This document shows, in pieces, positions 1 through 7,271 of a stretch of DNA of 10,348 nt (position 1 is the first letter of the stretch; the number at the start of each line of letters is the position of its first letter). A model generated the notes under the pieces. It did no database searches. It saw nothing but the letters and a program-made list of their open reading frames with translations, and was not told the origin of the DNA. The stretch lies in NCBI GenBank assembly GCA_017962285.1, contig JAGCVR010000022.1, forward strand, positions 1 through 10,348. The letters are read 5' to 3'. The position numbers were made by a program, and so were the translations under genes. The stretch is from Muribaculaceae bacterium (GTDB lineage Bacteria > Bacteroidota > Bacteroidia > Bacteroidales > Muribaculaceae).

Positions 1-101
1 ACCTGATGAACTTCACATCGCTCTCTTACTTCAGCCGCTACTGCACCAAGCATCTTGGCCAGTCCCCCAGCGAATACCGACAGAGTCTTCAACCGAAATA
101 A
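1..101 (+). CDS. AraC-family transcriptional regulator, C-terminal fragment (5' end outside window)
   Basis: Reading from base 3 gives 32 codons ending in TAA at 99-101. The peptide contains SLSYFSRYCTKHLGQSPSEY, which matches the end of the second helix-turn-helix of AraC/XylS regulators; the usual pattern is S-x-SYFSRxFKKxxGxSPSEYR. By family knowledge this segment is the DNA-binding domain, so the missing N-terminal part would hold any sensor or ligand-binding domain, and no effector or target can be inferred. A Cys stands where Phe is usual (SRYC). The gene points towards the ppdK terminator, and the two genes are convergent. Family assignment is firm despite the short fragment; the specific function is unknown. 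Confidence 0.85.
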   Translation, partial: LMNFTSLSYFSRYCTKHLGQSPSEYRQSLQPK

Positions 102-120
102 AGTATATTTAGCAAATACA

Positions 121-158
121 ATAAAAAAGGGGCCTGCCCAAGCGGACAGATCCCTTTC
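121..158 (-). terminator. Intrinsic terminator of ppdK, possibly bidirectional
   Basis: On the minus strand, 20 bases past the ppdK stop codon, AAAGGG (152-157) pairs with CCCTTT (126-131). Inside it CTGTCC pairs with GGGCAG around a GCTT loop. The stem is followed by a run of six T then ATT, a classic rho-independent layout. On the plus strand the same hairpin is followed only by CATTATTG, so it may also weakly stop the AraC gene. Confidence 0.85.
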
Positions 159-177
159 ATTATTGTAAAAGTGATAT

Positions 178-2892
178 TTACTCCTCTACTGCTGCCTGTG
201 CGGCTGCTACGCGTGCGATGGGCACACGGTAGGGGCTGCAGGAAACGTAGTTCATGTTCAGGCGGGCGCAGAACTTAACCGAAGATGGTTCGCCTCCGTG
301 CTCACCGCAGATGCCCACGTTGAGGTCGGGCTTGGTTGCGCGTCCTCTCTTGGTTCCCATTTCCACGAGTTGTCCCACACCTTCCTGGTCGAGTACCTCG
401 AACGGGTCAACTTTGAGGACACCGATCTCTTTGTACTTGCCGAGGAACTTAGGAGCGTCGTCGCGCGAGTAACCGAATGTCATCTGAGTCAAGTCGTTGG
501 TACCGAACGAGAAGAAGTCGGCAACGGTAGCGATCTGGTCAGCTACGAGAGCGGCGCGTGGAATTTCAATCATTGTACCGATCTTGTAAGCAACAGTTGC
601 TCCGCGCTCTGCGAATACCTGCTTGGCGGTGCGGTTGATGATGTCGGCTTGTATCTGGATTTCCTTAAGCACACCCACGAGAGGCACCATGATCTTCGGA
701 TGCACGTCGATGCCGCGAGCCTTGCAGTTGAGCGCAGCTTCGATGATGGCACGAGCCTGCATTTCGGTGATTTCGGGATAAGTGGTGCCGAGGCGGCAGC
801 CGCGGTGTCCGAGCATCGGGTTGAACTCTTCGAGGCTGTCGCACACTTGTTTCACTTTCTCAATGGTGAGACCGAGTTCCTCTGCGAGTTCTTTCTGAGT
901 GGCAAGCTGATGGGGAACAAATTCGTGCAATGGCGGGTCGAGCAGACGGATTGTCACGTCGAGTCCGTCCATGGCCTCAAAGATACCTTCAAAGTCGCCA
1001 CGCTGCAGCGGCAGAAGCTTGTTCAATGCAATGCGGCGGCTCATTTCGTCACTTGCGATAATCATTTCGCGCATAGCCTTGATGCGGTCGCCCTCGAAGA
1101 ACATGTGCTCTGTGCGGCACAGACCGATACCTTTGGCGCCGAAGCGGCGAGCCACTTTTGCGTCACGAGGCGAATCGGCATTGGTGTAAACCTGCATCTT
1201 GGTGTATTTGTCGGCGAGTTTGAGCACTGCTGCGAAGTCGCCCGACATGTCGGCGTCAACGGTGGAAACGAGTCCGTCGTAAACTTCTCCGGTAGAGCCG
1301 TTGATAGAAATCCAGTCGCCCTCCTTATAAGTCTTGCCGCGCATTTCCACTGTGCGAGCCTTGTAGTTTACCTTAATTTCACCGGCACCCGAAACGCAGC
1401 ATTTGCCCATTCCGCGAGCCACCACTGCTGCGTGCGATGTCATACCGCCACGAGCGGTGAGGATACCCTGAGCCACCGACATGCCGCGGAGATCTTCGGG
1501 AGAAGTCTCGAGGCGAACCATGATGACTTTCTTGTTGCGGGAAGCCCATTCTTCGGCGTCGTCGGCGAAGAACACGATGCGGCCTGTGGCAGCGCCCGGA
1601 GAAGCGGGCAGACCCTTAGCCACAACCTTTGCGTGAGATACGGCCGATTTGTCGAATACGGGGTGCAGAAGCTCATCGAGTTTTTCCGGTTCCATGCGTT
1701 TGAGAACGGTCTTTTCGTCGATTGCGCCTTCGCGGAGCAGATCCATGGCGATTTTCACCATAGCGGCACCGGTGCGTTTACCGTTACGCGTCTGGAGCAA
1801 CCAGAGCTTGCCGTTCTGGATGGTGAACTCCATGTCTTGCATATCGTGGTAGTGGTCTTCGAGGCGTTGCTGAATTTCCACGAGCTGAGCGGCACATTCG
1901 GGCATTGACTCTTCAAGTGAAGGATATTTCTCTTTGCGAACGTCTTCGCTGATTCCCTGAAGTTTTGCCCAGCGGCGGCTGCCTTCGGTCATAATCTGCT
2001 GTGGTGTGCGAACACCGGCAACCACGTCTTCACCCTGAGCGTTGATGAGGTATTCACCGTTGAAGAGACGCTCGCCTGTGGCTGCGTCGCGCGAGAATGC
2101 CACACCTGTTGCGGAGGTGTTGCCCATGTTGCCGTAAACCATAGCCTGAACGTTAACGGCAGTTCCGTATTCTTCCGGAATCTGGTTCATGCGGCGGTAG
2201 AGGATGGCGCGCTCGTTGTTCCAACTGTCGAACACAGCGTAGAGTGCGCCCCAGAGCTGATCCCATGCGTTGGTGGGGAATTCCTTGCCAGTGCCTTCGA
2301 GGACGGCTTTCTTGAAGCGAACCACAAGAGTCTTGAGGTCGTCAACGTCGAGTTCTGTGTCGAACTGAACGCCTTTCTTGGCCTTCACATCTTCGATGAT
2401 AGCCTCGAACGGGTCGATGTCGGTCTTGCTCTGCGGCTTCATGCCGAGAACCACGTCTCCATACATCTGCACGAAGCGGCGGTAGCTGTCCCATGCAAAA
2501 CGGGGATTGCCGCTCTTCTGTGCCAGAGTCTCGGCAACTTCGTCGTTGATACCGAGGTTGAGCACTGTGTCCATCATACCCGGCATGGAAACCGGAGCAC
2601 CGGAGCGAACAGAAACCAACTGTGGGTTGGCTGGGTCGTTGAATTTGTTGCCGGTAAGACTTTCGATGTGTTCGATTGATTTCTTCACATCGTCCTTGAT
2701 AAGAGCCACCACTGCTTCACGTCCCTTCTGGTTGTAAAGAGTGCAGACTTCTGTTGTGATGGTGAAGCCCGGAGGAACGGGAACACCGATAAGATTCATC
2801 TCGGCAAGGTTTGCGCCTTTTCCGCCCAGAAGATCTCTCATGTCGGCACGGCCTTCAGCTTTGCCATTACCGAATGTGTAAATTGTTTTCAT
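178..2892 (-). CDS. ppdK: Pyruvate, phosphate dikinase (PPDK)
   Basis: This 904-aa cytoplasmic enzyme reversibly converts ATP, pyruvate and phosphate to AMP, PEP and diphosphate. Its length is typical of the family. The N-terminal ATP-grasp nucleotide-binding part begins with GGKGANLAEM (about residues 23-32) and runs to about 370. The swivelling phosphohistidine domain (about 420-510) carries GGMTSHAAVVARGMG with catalytic His487. The C-terminal PEP/pyruvate TIM barrel (about 520-900) has GLCRTEHMFF (590-599), FGTNDLTQM (796-804) and GICGEHGGEP with catalytic Cys862. Thr485, two residues before His487, is the position phosphorylated by the regulatory protein in plant and some bacterial PPDKs; no such regulator is encoded here. 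The gene has its own promoter and terminator, so it appears monocistronic. In anaerobic Bacteroidales PPDK can work in either direction, and the direction here cannot be read from sequence. Confidence 0.97.
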   Translation of the reverse strand: MKTIYTFGNGKAEGRADMRDLLGGKGANLAEMNLIGVPVPPGFTITTEVCTLYNQKGREAVVALIKDDVKKSIEHIESLTGNKFNDPANPQLVSVRSGAPVSMPGMMDTVLNLGINDEVAETLAQKSGNPRFAWDSYRRFVQMYGDVVLGMKPQSKTDIDPFEAIIEDVKAKKGVQFDTELDVDDLKTLVVRFKKAVLEGTGKEFPTNAWDQLWGALYAVFDSWNNERAILYRRMNQIPEEYGTAVNVQAMVYGNMGNTSATGVAFSRDAATGERLFNGEYLINAQGEDVVAGVRTPQQIMTEGSRRWAKLQGISEDVRKEKYPSLEESMPECAAQLVEIQQRLEDHYHDMQDMEFTIQNGKLWLLQTRNGKRTGAAMVKIAMDLLREGAIDEKTVLKRMEPEKLDELLHPVFDKSAVSHAKVVAKGLPASPGAATGRIVFFADDAEEWASRNKKVIMVRLETSPEDLRGMSVAQGILTARGGMTSHAAVVARGMGKCCVSGAGEIKVNYKARTVEMRGKTYKEGDWISINGSTGEVYDGLVSTVDADMSGDFAAVLKLADKYTKMQVYTNADSPRDAKVARRFGAKGIGLCRTEHMFFEGDRIKAMREMIIASDEMSRRIALNKLLPLQRGDFEGIFEAMDGLDVTIRLLDPPLHEFVPHQLATQKELAEELGLTIEKVKQVCDSLEEFNPMLGHRGCRLGTTYPEITEMQARAIIEAALNCKARGIDVHPKIMVPLVGVLKEIQIQADIINRTAKQVFAERGATVAYKIGTMIEIPRAALVADQIATVADFFSFGTNDLTQMTFGYSRDDAPKFLGKYKEIGVLKVDPFEVLDQEGVGQLVEMGTKRGRATKPDLNVGICGEHGGEPSSVKFCARLNMNYVSCSPYRVPIARVAAAQAAVEE

Positions 2893-2960
2893 ATAAAAAA
2901 CTTAATTAAGTTATGATTAAAAATGAATTTTCGAACAAAACGGAAATCCGTAATTTTGTG

Positions 2961-2991
2961 CAAAGATAACAAAAAAATCTTCAATTAGCAA
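2961..2991 (-). promoter_or_regulatory. Bacteroidetes-type promoter of ppdK
   Basis: On the minus strand a TATCTTTG box (2968-2961) matches the Bacteroidetes -7 consensus TAnnTTTG. A TTG (2991-2989) lies 20 bases upstream, in the -33 position. The box is followed by CACAAAA, as at the LRR gene promoter. Transcription should start near 2953-2956, giving a leader of about 60 bases. Confidence 0.75.
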
Positions 2992-3024
2992 TAGTTGAAC
3001 CGGGGTTAAATGATAATAAAATGC

Positions 3025-3032
3025 TAACTTTG
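3025..3032 (+). promoter_or_regulatory. -7 box of the rlmD promoter
   Basis: TAACTTTG followed by C is a perfect Bacteroidetes -7 element. No TTG stands at ideal spacing; the nearest (2995-2997) is 27 bases upstream, so the -33 contact is weak or absent. Transcription should start near 3037-3040. This excludes the in-frame ATG at 3021 as a start for this transcript. Confidence 0.65.
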
Positions 3033-3059
3033 CAAGTGAATCATAAAAACAGAGCAGAC

Positions 3060-4466
3060 GTGAGTAAGAAGAAAGTGTTGCCCGTTGTTGAAGGGCTTGA
3101 AATAAAGGGCGTTGCAGCCGAAGGCAAGAGCATCGCGAGGTGGAACGACCTTGTGGTGTTTATTCCTTTCGGGGCGCCAGGCGATGTGGCGGATGTGAAA
3201 ATCGACCGCAAGAAACACAGTTTTGCCGAGGGGCACATTGAGCGGCTGGTTACACCGAGTCCGATAAGGGTGGAGCCGTTCTGTGAGCATTACGGAGTGT
3301 GCGGCGGCTGCAAATGGCAGCATCTGCCTTATGAATACCAGTTGAAGTGTAAGCGTCAGCAGGTGGTTGACGCATTGGAGCGCATCGCGAAGGTGGAACT
3401 GCCTGAGATTAACGACACTTTAGGCTCGGAGCGGACAGTCTGCTACAGGGACAAGCTTGAATTTACGTTCTCGAACAAGAGCTGGCTCACACGGGAGCAG
3501 CTGGAACGCGGTGATGAGTTCAGCGACCGCGATGCCGTGGGGTTCCATATTCCCGGCGCGTTCGACAAGGTGCTCGACATACGCAAATGCTGGCTTGAGG
3601 ATGACATAAACAACCGCATCCGTCTCATGATAAAAGACTATGCCAAGCAACGCGGCTACACGTTCTATGACTTGCGCAGCCAGACCGGACTGATGCGGCA
3701 GATGATGATAAGGGTGGCAAGCACTGGAGAAGTGATGCTTGCCGTGGTGTTTGGCGAAGATGCTCCAGATGCGATAGCCGATGTGATGAATAAGGTTGGC
3801 GGCGAATTCCCTGAGATAACGTCGCTGTTCTATGTGGTGAATCTTAAGGCAAATGATTCGCTTGGCGACCAGGAGTTTGTGCTGTGGCGCGGCAAGGAGT
3901 ATATCGAGGAGGAAATGGAGGGCTTGCGTTTCAGGGTGGGACCCAAGTCGTTCTATCAGACCAACTCGCTCCAGGCGTATGAACTTTATAAGGTGGCGCG
4001 GCGGATGTGCGAGCTGAAAGGCGATGAACTCGTTTACGATTTATACACCGGAACCGGGACCATTGCCAATTTCGTGGCACGGAAATGCCGTGCCGTGGTT
4101 GGAATTGAGTATGTGGCGGAAGCCATAGAGGATGCCAAGCTGAATTCCAAGGTGAATGGGATAGAAAACACCAGATTCTTTGCCGGCGACGTGAAGGACG
4201 TGCTGACCGATGACTTCGTGAAGCATAACGGCCGTCCGGATGTGATTATCGTCGACCCTCCGCGCGCAGGGATGCACGGTGATGTGGTTAATGTGATAAT
4301 GAATGCGGCTCCACGCAGGATAGTGTATGTTAGTTGCAACCCGGCGACCCAGGCGCGGGATATTGCCTTGCTGGACTCGAAATACCGTGTGGTGGAGGTT
4401 CAGCCGGTGGATATGTTCCCCCACACACATCATGTGGAGAACGTGGTGCGTCTGGATTTACGATAA
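3060..4466 (+). CDS. rlmD: RlmD/RumA-type 23S rRNA (uracil-5-)-methyltransferase
   Basis: A SAM-dependent RNA m5U methyltransferase of the RumA/TrmA family; the likely target is U1939 of 23S rRNA. I chose GTG at 3060 (468 aa) because the first in-frame ATG (3021) precedes the -7 box, and because V-S-KKK followed by the TRAM domain (about residues 5-70) fits relatives. With this numbering the [4Fe-4S] ligands are all present: Cys75, Cys81 and Cys84 (CEHYGVCGGC) and Cys177 (IRKCW). The Rossmann part has YDLYTGTGTIANF for SAM, then VDPPRAGM, then YVSCNPATQARD with the catalytic nucleophile Cys426, and a C-terminal HHVE with the probable base Glu460. The gene is divergent from ppdK and convergent with the CYTH gene, only 3 bases apart. 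Bacteroidales often have more than one family member, so the exact uridine is less certain than the family. Confidence 0.92.
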   Translation: MSKKKVLPVVEGLEIKGVAAEGKSIARWNDLVVFIPFGAPGDVADVKIDRKKHSFAEGHIERLVTPSPIRVEPFCEHYGVCGGCKWQHLPYEYQLKCKRQQVVDALERIAKVELPEINDTLGSERTVCYRDKLEFTFSNKSWLTREQLERGDEFSDRDAVGFHIPGAFDKVLDIRKCWLEDDINNRIRLMIKDYAKQRGYTFYDLRSQTGLMRQMMIRVASTGEVMLAVVFGEDAPDAIADVMNKVGGEFPEITSLFYVVNLKANDSLGDQEFVLWRGKEYIEEEMEGLRFRVGPKSFYQTNSLQAYELYKVARRMCELKGDELVYDLYTGTGTIANFVARKCRAVVGIEYVAEAIEDAKLNSKVNGIENTRFFAGDVKDVLTDDFVKHNGRPDVIIVDPPRAGMHGDVVNVIMNAAPRRIVYVSCNPATQARDIALLDSKYRVVEVQPVDMFPHTHHVENVVRLDLR

Positions 4467-4470
4467 ATCC
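4454..4470. repeat. Perfect inverted repeat at the rlmD/CYTH convergent junction
   Basis: GGATTTA-CGA-TAAATCC is a perfect 7-bp stem with a 3-base loop. It contains the rlmD stop codon (4464-4466), and its last base is also the last base of the CYTH stop codon (minus-strand TAG, 4472-4470). Neither side has a T run, so it is not a canonical terminator. It may mark or protect the 3' ends of both transcripts. Confidence 0.6.
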
Positions 4471-4925
4471 TAATTGTCGATTTGCGATAAGTTGGAATTG
4501 TAGTATTTCGGGTCGTCGGTGACATTGTTGCCGACGAACGGTGGCTTTTCGTAACGTTGATCCGACGAACTCAGTTCAATCTCGGCTATGGTGAGTCCTT
4601 CCAGATCTCCGTGGAACTCGTCAACTTCCCATTTGTTGCCCATATAGGGAACTATGTGCCTCGTTTTTGAAATCACTCTCGGCAGGCAGAGTGCCAGGAG
4701 TTCCATGGCTTCGTCCATTGGCAGCGCATATTCAAATTCATTCCGTGTGTCGCCGCTGTTGCGGCCTTTTATGGTGAGAAATGCCTTGTCGTTGGCAATC
4801 CTTACGCGGATGGTGCAGTCGGTGTGCCGCGAGAGGTATCCTTGCCTGATGTTAATGACCTTGGTGGCAAGCGATTTGTACTTGTCAGAAGTGACAAGGT
4901 ATTTGTGTTCTATTTCAAGTGCCAT
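4470..4925 (-). CDS. CYTH-domain protein, probable triphosphate tunnel metalloenzyme
   Basis: This 151-aa protein is a single CYTH domain of about the size of minimal bacterial members. It starts with the signature ExExK (E4-I-E6-H-K8). Charged strands expected to line the tunnel follow: RVR (40-42), TIKG (51-54), RNEFEYAL (61-68), WEVDEF (99-104) and AEIEL (114-118). Family members hydrolyse inorganic tripolyphosphate or thiamine triphosphate, and a few make cAMP; metal-dependent inorganic triphosphatase is the best guess for a protein this short. It is the last gene of the leftward agu operon, 8 bases after the aguB stop, with no promoter of its own visible. A functional link to putrescine synthesis is not established. 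The family is clear and the substrate unknown. Confidence 0.88.
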   Translation of the reverse strand: MALEIEHKYLVTSDKYKSLATKVINIRQGYLSRHTDCTIRVRIANDKAFLTIKGRNSGDTRNEFEYALPMDEAMELLALCLPRVISKTRHIVPYMGNKWEVDEFHGDLEGLTIAEIELSSSDQRYEKPPFVGNNVTDDPKYYNSNLSQIDN

Positions 4926-4933
4926 TTGTCAGT

Positions 4934-5809
4934 TCAGTCGATGAATCGGTTGATGATATCGTGATAGGAGTCGATGCGGCGGTCGCGCAGGAACGGCCAC
5001 CAGTGGCGTACAGTCTCGGTCCGGTTGAGTTCTACGTCCACCACACTTTCCGTCTCTTCGTTTATCGGTGCCTCGAAGAAAAGTTCTCCCTGCTGTCCGG
5101 CAATGAAACTGCTTCCCCAGAAGGAGATTCCGTTCGTTCTGTTCGAAGGGTCGGGCTCATGCCCTGTGCGGTTTACAGTTATCACTGGAATGCCGTTTGC
5201 TATGGCATGTGCGCGCTGTATTGTCTTCCATGCGTTGATTTGCCGCAGTTGCTCCTGTTCTGAATCGGTCGACTCAAACCCGATGGCGGTGGGGTAGATG
5301 AGCAATCTGGCACCCTTCAGCGCCATGATACGTGCGGCTTCTGGATACCACTGGTCCCAGCAGACGAGTACGCCAATTTTGCCCAGTGAAGTGTTGATTG
5401 GCTCAAATCCCAGATCTCCAGGGGTGAAGTAGAATTTCTCGTAGTAGGCAGGGTCGTCGGGTATGTGCATCTTGCGGTATTTGCCGGCTATTGAGCCGTC
5501 GGTGTCAAATACCACAGCGGTATTGTGGTGGAGTCCCGGCGCACGTTTTTCGAACAGTGATGTCACCAGTACGATTCCGCATTTCCTTGCTACCTGCGAA
5601 TAGATTTGTGTGGCTGGACCCGGAATGGGCGTTGCAAGAGCAAAATTGTCCACATTCTCTTCCTGGCAGAAATACAGGGAATCGTGAAGTTCCTGTAGGG
5701 CGACGAGCTGTGCTCCTTTTTGCGAAAGACGCTCTATTTTCTCGATGAGGTTATTTCTGTTGGACTCAACAGACGGTGAGTTTTTTTGCTGAATGATTCC
5801 GATTTTCAT
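4934..5809 (-). CDS. aguB: N-carbamoylputrescine amidohydrolase
   Basis: This 291-aa cytoplasmic nitrilase-superfamily enzyme hydrolyses N-carbamoylputrescine to putrescine, CO2 and ammonia, the last step of the agmatine route. The Glu-Lys-Cys triad is complete: Glu40 (ALQELH), Lys113 (YRKMHIPDD) and Cys150 (VLVCWDQWYPE). CWDQWYPEAAR and the C-terminal HWWPFLRDRRIDSY are typical of AguB rather than other nitrilases. Its start codon overlaps the aguA stop (ATGA, 5809-5806), which suggests translational coupling. The CYTH gene follows after 8 bases. The pairing with aguA makes the assignment firm. No arginine decarboxylase is present in the window, so agmatine must come from elsewhere. Confidence 0.95.
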   Translation of the reverse strand: MKIGIIQQKNSPSVESNRNNLIEKIERLSQKGAQLVALQELHDSLYFCQEENVDNFALATPIPGPATQIYSQVARKCGIVLVTSLFEKRAPGLHHNTAVVFDTDGSIAGKYRKMHIPDDPAYYEKFYFTPGDLGFEPINTSLGKIGVLVCWDQWYPEAARIMALKGARLLIYPTAIGFESTDSEQEQLRQINAWKTIQRAHAIANGIPVITVNRTGHEPDPSNRTNGISFWGSSFIAGQQGELFFEAPINEETESVVDVELNRTETVRHWWPFLRDRRIDSYHDIINRFID

Positions 5810-6834
5810 AGTTGAGCAGAATTTTTAATCAGTTGCATGGTGACGCAGTGGAGCGAACCATGCTGTTGTATCAGTGGAGTGCAGTCGATTCCGATTATTT
5901 TCCTGTCGGGGAAGGCTTTCCCGATAATGGCGAGAGCCTCAATGTCGAGGTGCGGCTGGTTGTAAGTCGGAACAAGAACGGCACCGTTAATGACAAGGAA
6001 GTTGGCATAAGTGGCAGGCAGCCTGTTCCCTTCCGAATCAAAAATGGGGTCGGGCAGGGGAAGTGGGATGAGATTGTAGGGGTTTCCGTCTGCGTTGGTG
6101 AACGATTTCAGCTCCTGTTCCATGGCCTGCAGGGCGATGAAATGCGAGTCGTTCATGTCGTAGCACGCGGTGTAAAGGATGGTGTTGCCCGGAGCGAAGC
6201 GCGCGAGAGTGTCGATGTGGGCGTCGGTGTCATCACCGGAAAGAGTCCCGTTTCTCAAAAACAGTATTTTCCTTGCTCCCAAATAATTACACAGCAAACC
6301 TTCAAGTGTTTGTTTAGGTGTGTTTTCGTTCCTGTTTTCAGAAAGCAGACACTGAGAGGTGGTGAGGACAGCACCATTTCCGTCGGAATCGATGGAGCCG
6401 CCTTCGAGAACGAAGTCGAGGTGATTCTCCATTGGTGCGCGAAAAGCGTGAGCTTCGTTGTGGCGCCTGTTTATGTGGTTGTCAAGGTTTGCCGGGAATT
6501 TCATGCCCCAGGCATTGAATTTGAAATTTAGGAGTAGGGGATTTCCGTCGGTCAAAACAGAAATGGGGCCAAAGTCGCGCGCCCATGTGTCGTTTGTGGG
6601 AATCTTAAAGCAATGCAACCGCTCGCTGTGCGTATGATTCAGGAAAGTGCGATTAACCTCCTCGGGGTCTGGCGTTACGATTATAAGGTGCTGATAATTA
6701 AGAATTTCGTTGGCTATGTTTGTAAAACATGCAGTAACTTCCGGCAAGATGTAAAGCCAGTCGGTGTTCTTATGTGGCCAAGCCATCAATATGGCATCCT
6801 GTGGGTGCCATTCAGGAGGGAAGTTGCGTGCCAT
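5806..6834 (-). CDS. aguA: Agmatine deiminase
   Basis: This 342-aa protein belongs to the agmatine deiminase branch of the guanidino-group-modifying (pentein) superfamily, converting agmatine to N-carbamoylputrescine and ammonia. It has the substrate and catalytic motifs NDTWARDFGP (81-90), LEGGSID (143-149) and AHIDTLARF (205-213), and the catalytic Cys330 in QHGSLHCVTMQ. The HGSLHC form differs from the more familiar GGGNIHC but keeps the nucleophile. There is no signal peptide. It sits 22 bases after a 77-aa small protein gene and overlaps aguB by four bases. The gap upstream contains no -7-like box, so transcription probably comes from the promoter at 7137-7168. Together with aguB it makes putrescine, a polyamine or its precursor. 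Confidence 0.95.
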   Translation of the reverse strand: MARNFPPEWHPQDAILMAWPHKNTDWLYILPEVTACFTNIANEILNYQHLIIVTPDPEEVNRTFLNHTHSERLHCFKIPTNDTWARDFGPISVLTDGNPLLLNFKFNAWGMKFPANLDNHINRRHNEAHAFRAPMENHLDFVLEGGSIDSDGNGAVLTTSQCLLSENRNENTPKQTLEGLLCNYLGARKILFLRNGTLSGDDTDAHIDTLARFAPGNTILYTACYDMNDSHFIALQAMEQELKSFTNADGNPYNLIPLPLPDPIFDSEGNRLPATYANFLVINGAVLVPTYNQPHLDIEALAIIGKAFPDRKIIGIDCTPLIQQHGSLHCVTMQLIKNSAQL

Positions 6835-6856
6835 AGATTACGTAACGTAGTTCTCA

Positions 6857-7090
6857 TTAAAATTGTTCGCTGATTTCTTCCTCCCAGAGTTGATCGCGGG
6901 ATTCAATAAGTTCGTCGAGGTAATCCTGATAGCCTGTTTTATTGTCGTAGCCATGCTCCTCGCACCATATCTTGTATTCTTGTTTGAGGTTTTTATCTTC
7001 GCTGAGCATTCTTTCGAATTCTTTGTCAACGGCATTTACGCGACTGTATTGGTCGAGAAGAGATCTTAGTATTTCAGATATGTCGTACAT
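6857..7090 (-). CDS. Small acidic protein of unknown function, first gene of the agu operon
   Basis: This 77-aa protein has no family I can name. It is strongly charged, rich in Glu, Asp and Lys with an acidic C-terminus (LWEEEISEQF), and looks almost wholly helical. It has no signal peptide or membrane segment and a single Cys (about residue 43, IWCEEHGYD). It starts with ATG at 7090, about 40 bases behind a good promoter, and its stop is 22 bases before aguA with no promoter in between. I infer that it is co-transcribed with aguA, aguB and the CYTH gene. It could be a small regulator or partner, or simply a hitchhiker. Placement behind a strong promoter and codon use like its neighbours support a real gene. 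Confidence 0.75.
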   Translation of the reverse strand: MYDISEILRSLLDQYSRVNAVDKEFERMLSEDKNLKQEYKIWCEEHGYDNKTGYQDYLDELIESRDQLWEEEISEQF

Positions 7091-7136
7091 AGTAAAGAAT
7101 GTTTAGATGATTTAAGAACTCAATTTTATGTCTGTC

Positions 7137-7168
7137 CAAAGTTAAAAAAATAATTGGTAATATCCAAA
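7137..7168 (-). promoter_or_regulatory. Promoter of the small protein-aguA-aguB-CYTH operon
   Basis: On the minus strand TTTG (7168-7165), a 20-base spacer and TAACTTTG (7144-7137) match both Bacteroidetes sigma-ABfr promoter elements. The predicted start is near 7130, about 40 bases before the first ATG at 7090. This is the best-formed promoter in the window. Confidence 0.8.
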
Positions 7169-7233
7169 TATGAAATGCAGTAAATTATTAAATGAACAAA
7201 AAGTCGTTATCTTAACAATTTTTGTGCGGTATG

Positions 7234-7250
7234 GGCACTAATGTGGCACT
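7234..7250 (+). repeat. Short direct repeat ahead of the orphan gene
   Basis: GGCACT occurs at 7234-7239 and 7245-7250, 11 bases apart or about one helical turn, and each copy is preceded by an ATG-like triplet. It lies just upstream of the -7 box at 7260, where a -33 element would be expected but is not seen. It might be an activator half-site pair; it is short enough to be chance. Confidence 0.3.
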
Positions 7251-7259
7251 TTACCGAAA

Positions 7260-7267
7260 TAACTTTG
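7260..7267 (+). promoter_or_regulatory. -7 box of the orphan small gene
   Basis: TAACTTTG is a perfect Bacteroidetes -7 element. No TTG is found 19-21 bases upstream. It ends only four bases before the ATG at 7272, so transcription would begin at or just inside the predicted coding region. This implies either a leaderless mRNA or a downstream start at 7311. Confidence 0.6.
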
Positions 7268-7271
7268 TAAC

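Noticed and set aside
298..1908. A 536-codon open frame on the plus strand opposite ppdK.
   Set aside because: It is antisense to a clear, full-length PPDK with intact motifs. Its protein shows no recognisable domain, is unusually rich in His, Cys and Phe as expected for a codon-bias shadow, and has no promoter box at its start.
5812..6531. A 239-codon open frame opposite aguA.
   Set aside because: Shadow of the aguA reading frame; no domain, and no promoter element before it.
6838..6845. TTACGTAA palindrome in the gap before aguA.
   Set aside because: Only 8 bases and a single copy, with no accompanying promoter box; too likely by chance to call an operator.
7244..7260. TGGCAC resembling a sigma-54 -24 element ahead of the orphan gene.
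   Set aside because: No TTGC stands at the required spacing for the -12 element, and a perfect Bacteroidetes -7 box lies just downstream.
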